From NCBI GenBank assembly GCA_913057765.1, contig CAJXPH010000144.1:1-6839 (forward strand): DNA of 6,839 bases. Reading direction: 5' to 3'. The notes under the pieces are model-generated. The model saw only the letters and a list, made by a program, of their open reading frames with translations, was not told where the DNA came from and searched no databases. Position 1 is the first letter of the stretch; each line of letters begins with the position of its first letter. Of the stretch, positions 4,962 to 6,839 are shown one piece after another. This DNA is from an uncultured Campylobacteraceae bacterium. GTDB lineage: Bacteria > Campylobacterota > Campylobacteria > Campylobacterales > Arcobacteraceae. Made by a program: the position numbers and the translations under genes.

Positions 4962-5591
4962 ATGATAACTTTTAAATACATAAAAATAGGAGTGATTTTT
5001 TCACTCCTATTTTTTTTACCACTAAATGCATTATCTAATAATTTCATTATAAGTGATGATGGTCTTATTGATGAAAGAGCAATTATTAAGATTCAAGAAA
5101 TTGGAACTGAAACTCAATCAAAATTGGGTGCTAATATATATGTTTACGCTAAACAATCTTTAGGATTAGAAGATAAAATATCAACAAAAGATAAAATTAA
5201 ATATATTAAAAAATATGAAGGTGAAATTACTAAGGCTTTAGTAAAACCTTATGTTCTTTTATCTATTTCAGTAGAAGACACACATGTAAATTTAATTGTA
5301 TCTTCAAAATTAAAAGAAGTTATTGATAAGAATGAAATATTAAATGATTATGTTGTACCATTATTGGCTTCAAAAGATAGCAATACAACTTTTGCAAAAG
5401 CAAGTGCTGCAATATTAAATGGATATGCTGCAATTGCTGATACCATTGCAGATTCAAAAGATATAGAACTTGAAAGTAGCATTGGAAATTCTGGAAAAGT
5501 CGCTGGAACTGTATGGAGAGTATTAATGTATACTCTAATTATTGTAGGTATATTACTTTACACATTTGCAGTTTTAAGAAGAAAAAAATAG
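4962..5591 (+). CDS. Exported TPM/YgcG-like domain protein with C-terminal anchor
   Basis: This is a 209-residue protein. Residues 1-25 look like a signal peptide (basic start, hydrophobic core VIFSLLFFL, possible cleavage after ALS). The domain at about 28-160 has the pattern of TPM-fold proteins: SDDGLIDERAIIKIQEIGTE, then GANIYVYA, then YVLLSISVEDTHVNLIVSS and a C-terminal helical part. A span at 186-204 ends in RRKK, giving a periplasmic domain held by a C-terminal anchor. The homology is read by eye and moderate. TPM proteins are linked to membrane-protein quality control or repair in other systems; a role in oxidase upkeep is inference. There is no ribosome binding site before 4962, and the start touches the previous stop, so translation is probably coupled. 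The signal-peptide codons also encode an intrinsic terminator (4982-5017). Confidence 0.7.
   Translation: MITFKYIKIGVIFSLLFFLPLNALSNNFIISDDGLIDERAIIKIQEIGTETQSKLGANIYVYAKQSLGLEDKISTKDKIKYIKKYEGEITKALVKPYVLLSISVEDTHVNLIVSSKLKEVIDKNEILNDYVVPLLASKDSNTTFAKASAAILNGYAAIADTIADSKDIELESSIGNSGKVAGTVWRVLMYTLIIVGILLYTFAVLRRKK
4982..5017 (+). terminator. Strong intrinsic terminator inside signal-peptide codons
   Basis: AAAAATAGGAGTGA (4982-4995) pairs perfectly with TCACTCCTATTTTT (5001-5014) around a TTTTT loop. The right side runs into eight consecutive T (5010-5017), so stem and T-tract form a textbook Rho-independent terminator for the ccoNOQP-DUF4006-small-ORF transcript. It lies wholly within codons 7-19 of the downstream gene, which has no alternative ATG after it in frame. 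Ribosomes on the first codons of that gene would prevent the hairpin, while a ribosome stopped at 4961 would not reach it. Termination may therefore depend on translational coupling. Confidence 0.85.
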
Positions 5592-5603
5592 GAATACAAT
5601 TTA

Positions 5604-6161
5604 ATGAAAAGAAATTATTGGCCACTTTTATTTATAAGCATATTTTCATTTACTTTAGGAATGATTATATGGACAATTATGTCAGCAATAAAAGTACCTG
5701 TTCATGAAGACGAAGCTTTTTTAAAATCTTATCATGATTTAGATAGAGATTTTAATGATGTTGTTGAATCTAATCAAAAATTCTTAGCTAAATATGATTT
5801 CAAAATTCTAATAAATAAACAAGAGTTTAATTTAGTAATGAGTGATATGTTTTTATCTCAAAGAGCTATAGAAAAAAAATCAAAACATAAAGATATTTTT
5901 AATAAGGGCAAAAACCATATTTCAATATCTGTAAAAGATAAAAATGGAATAGAACAAAATAATGTAGAAATTGCATTAAGAGTTTCTAGAGCAACAAATC
6001 ATAATAATACTATGGATTTTACAAATAAAGAATTTATATTATCAAATAGTAAATTCAATGCCGAAGTAGATTTACCTTTAAAAGGAAACTGGAATGTCAC
6101 AGGAAGCTTTAAAGTTGGCGGTGATATTGGATACCTATTTATAAAATCAAATGCTATCTAG
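5604..6161 (+). CDS. FixH/CcoH-like cbb3 oxidase assembly protein
   Basis: FixH/CcoH proteins are single-span membrane proteins needed for assembly and stability of cbb3 oxidase. This 185-residue protein has an N-terminal span at about 6-28 after MKRNYWP, which resembles the usual FixH opening. VHEDEAFLKSYHDLDRDFND follows, corresponding to the conserved region with a Tyr-rich loop. The C-terminal half looks like the beta-rich FixH domain: VEIALRVSRATNHNNTMDF, then a hydrophobic/polar alternation and LKGNWNVTGSF near the end. It is slightly longer than typical members. The copper transporter CcoI, often next to fixH, is absent here. AGGA at 5590-5593 is ten bases before the ATG, a little far. 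The gene is 12 bases downstream of the TPM-like gene and overlaps the next gene by 11 bp. Confidence 0.75.
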   Translation: MKRNYWPLLFISIFSFTLGMIIWTIMSAIKVPVHEDEAFLKSYHDLDRDFNDVVESNQKFLAKYDFKILINKQEFNLVMSDMFLSQRAIEKKSKHKDIFNKGKNHISISVKDKNGIEQNNVEIALRVSRATNHNNTMDFTNKEFILSNSKFNAEVDLPLKGNWNVTGSFKVGGDIGYLFIKSNAI

Positions 6162-6789
6162 GTCTGAACTTTTAGTTTTCCCTACTTCTAGAGTAGTCAG
6201 AGAGTATGTAAGTTCTCAAAAAGAATTTAATACTCTTCTTCCTTCAATTTTAACAATAGATGAATTTTTCAAAAAATCTTTAAATCTTGGAAACCGTAAA
6301 TATATAGACGAAGAAGAAAGATTTTTATATCTTATTGAAGCAGTTAAAGAAGTTGATTTAAGTAAACTTGGGATTTCTGCTAATTTCTTACAATTTATAA
6401 AACAAAGTGATTATATATATAGATTTTTTTTAGAATTAGCTAGTGAAAATGTTGAAATAGACTCAATATCAAATAATGATACCTATGGCTATTATAGTGA
6501 ACATTTGGATATTTTAAAAATCATCCAAAAAAACTATCTAGAAATTCTTGAACAAAATAATGCGATAGATAAAATAAATATAAAAAGATACTTTAAAATC
6601 AATGAAGATTTTTTAAGAAGATATTCAAAAATCAAACTTGAATTTGAAGGATACTTTACCTCTTTTGAGTTTGATTTAATAAAAGAAATTGCAAATTATT
6701 CGCAATTGGAAATTAATTTCATTTATAATAAATATAATAAAAAATCTATTGAAAAGTTTATTAATCTTGGATTTGAACTAAAACTAGAC
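6151..6789 (+). CDS. addB: AddB-like recombination protein, 3'-truncated
   Basis: The open frame starts at ATG 6151, within the last codons of the fixH-like gene, and runs 213 codons into the adapter without a stop. It begins MLSRSELLVFPTSRVVREYV and continues with PSILTIDEFFKKS at about 31-43. This resembles the start of AddB-type proteins (LLVFPTSR ... ILTIDEFF), the inactive-helicase/nuclease partner of AddA in double-strand-break end processing. No Walker A motif is visible at the N-terminus. The C-terminal PD-(D/E)XK nuclease domain, which would settle the call, is beyond the contig end. From memory, addB and addA follow the cco genes in Campylobacter jejuni, which supports it. The truncation is an assembly boundary, not a broken gene. 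Confidence 0.7.
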
Positions 6790-6839
6790 CTGTCTCTTAT
6801 ACACATCTCCGAGCCCACGAGACCAGAGAGGATCTCGTA
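6790..6839. other. Nextera i7 sequencing adapter, reverse complement (artefact)
   Basis: This is the exact reverse complement of positions 1-50: the mosaic end at 6790-6808, then the read-2 sequence, the index CAGAGAGG and ATCTCGTA from the P7 primer. It reads in frame with the AddB-like gene without a stop and would add false residues to the protein. Confidence 0.98.

Noticed and set aside
5513..5707. 64-codon + strand ORF spanning the TPM-like/fixH-like junction
   Set aside because: It is out of frame with both well-supported genes, and its residues look like a frame shadow (many Ile, Tyr, Lys without domain pattern).
1..6839. Long terminal inverted repeats suggesting a mobile element or linear plasmid
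   Set aside because: The repeats are a Nextera adapter with its index, and the genes between them are housekeeping and respiratory genes without a transposase.

Overview
This is an A+T-rich fragment that looks like a metagenomic or draft-assembly contig from a Campylobacterota (epsilonproteobacterial) genome, most likely an Arcobacter-type bacterium. The assignment rests on the gene order ccoN-ccoO-ccoQ-ccoP, DUF4006 protein, FixH-like protein, AddB-like protein, on the style of the CcoN/CcoO/CcoP sequences, and on strong A/T preference at third codon positions. The genus is an inference. The first 50 and last 50 bases are not biological. They are exact reverse complements of each other and match a Nextera transposase adapter with its i7 index, so the true insert is 51-6789.

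All recognised genes lie on the + strand. The left end carries the 3' part of ispE (isoprenoid precursor synthesis), which overlaps smpB (tmRNA-dependent ribosome rescue) by 8 bp. A 200-bp non-coding region follows (1127-1326). It holds two small hairpins, an 18-bp perfect palindrome, and two different direct-repeat pairs that both have an 11-bp period. It ends in a strong ribosome binding site, so it is very probably the control region of the oxidase operon.

From 1327 to 4617 lie the four structural genes of a cbb3-type cytochrome c oxidase. CcoN is the haem b/haem b3-CuB catalytic subunit, CcoO the mono-haem and CcoP the di-haem cytochrome c subunit, and CcoQ a small helix. Together they form a high-affinity terminal oxidase for microaerobic respiration. 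They are followed almost without gaps by a DUF4006 single-span protein and by a 30-residue single-span ORF with a good ribosome binding site (4869-4961). The latter is short enough to be missed by most gene callers.

The stop codon of that small ORF directly abuts the start of a 209-residue exported, C-terminally anchored protein with a TPM/YgcG-like domain. A strong intrinsic terminator (14-bp stem, 5-nt loop, eight T) lies inside the signal-peptide codons of this gene (4982-5017). This is the most unusual structure in the window. It would terminate the oxidase transcript by default and could make expression of the downstream genes depend on translation. Further downstream come a FixH/CcoH-like oxidase assembly protein and the first 213 codons of an AddB-like recombination protein, cut by the contig end.

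The cco genes, DUF4006 protein, 30-aa peptide and FixH plausibly work together on oxidase structure or assembly. The TPM-like protein may be linked by location only. I see no mobile element, CRISPR array, tRNA or rRNA.
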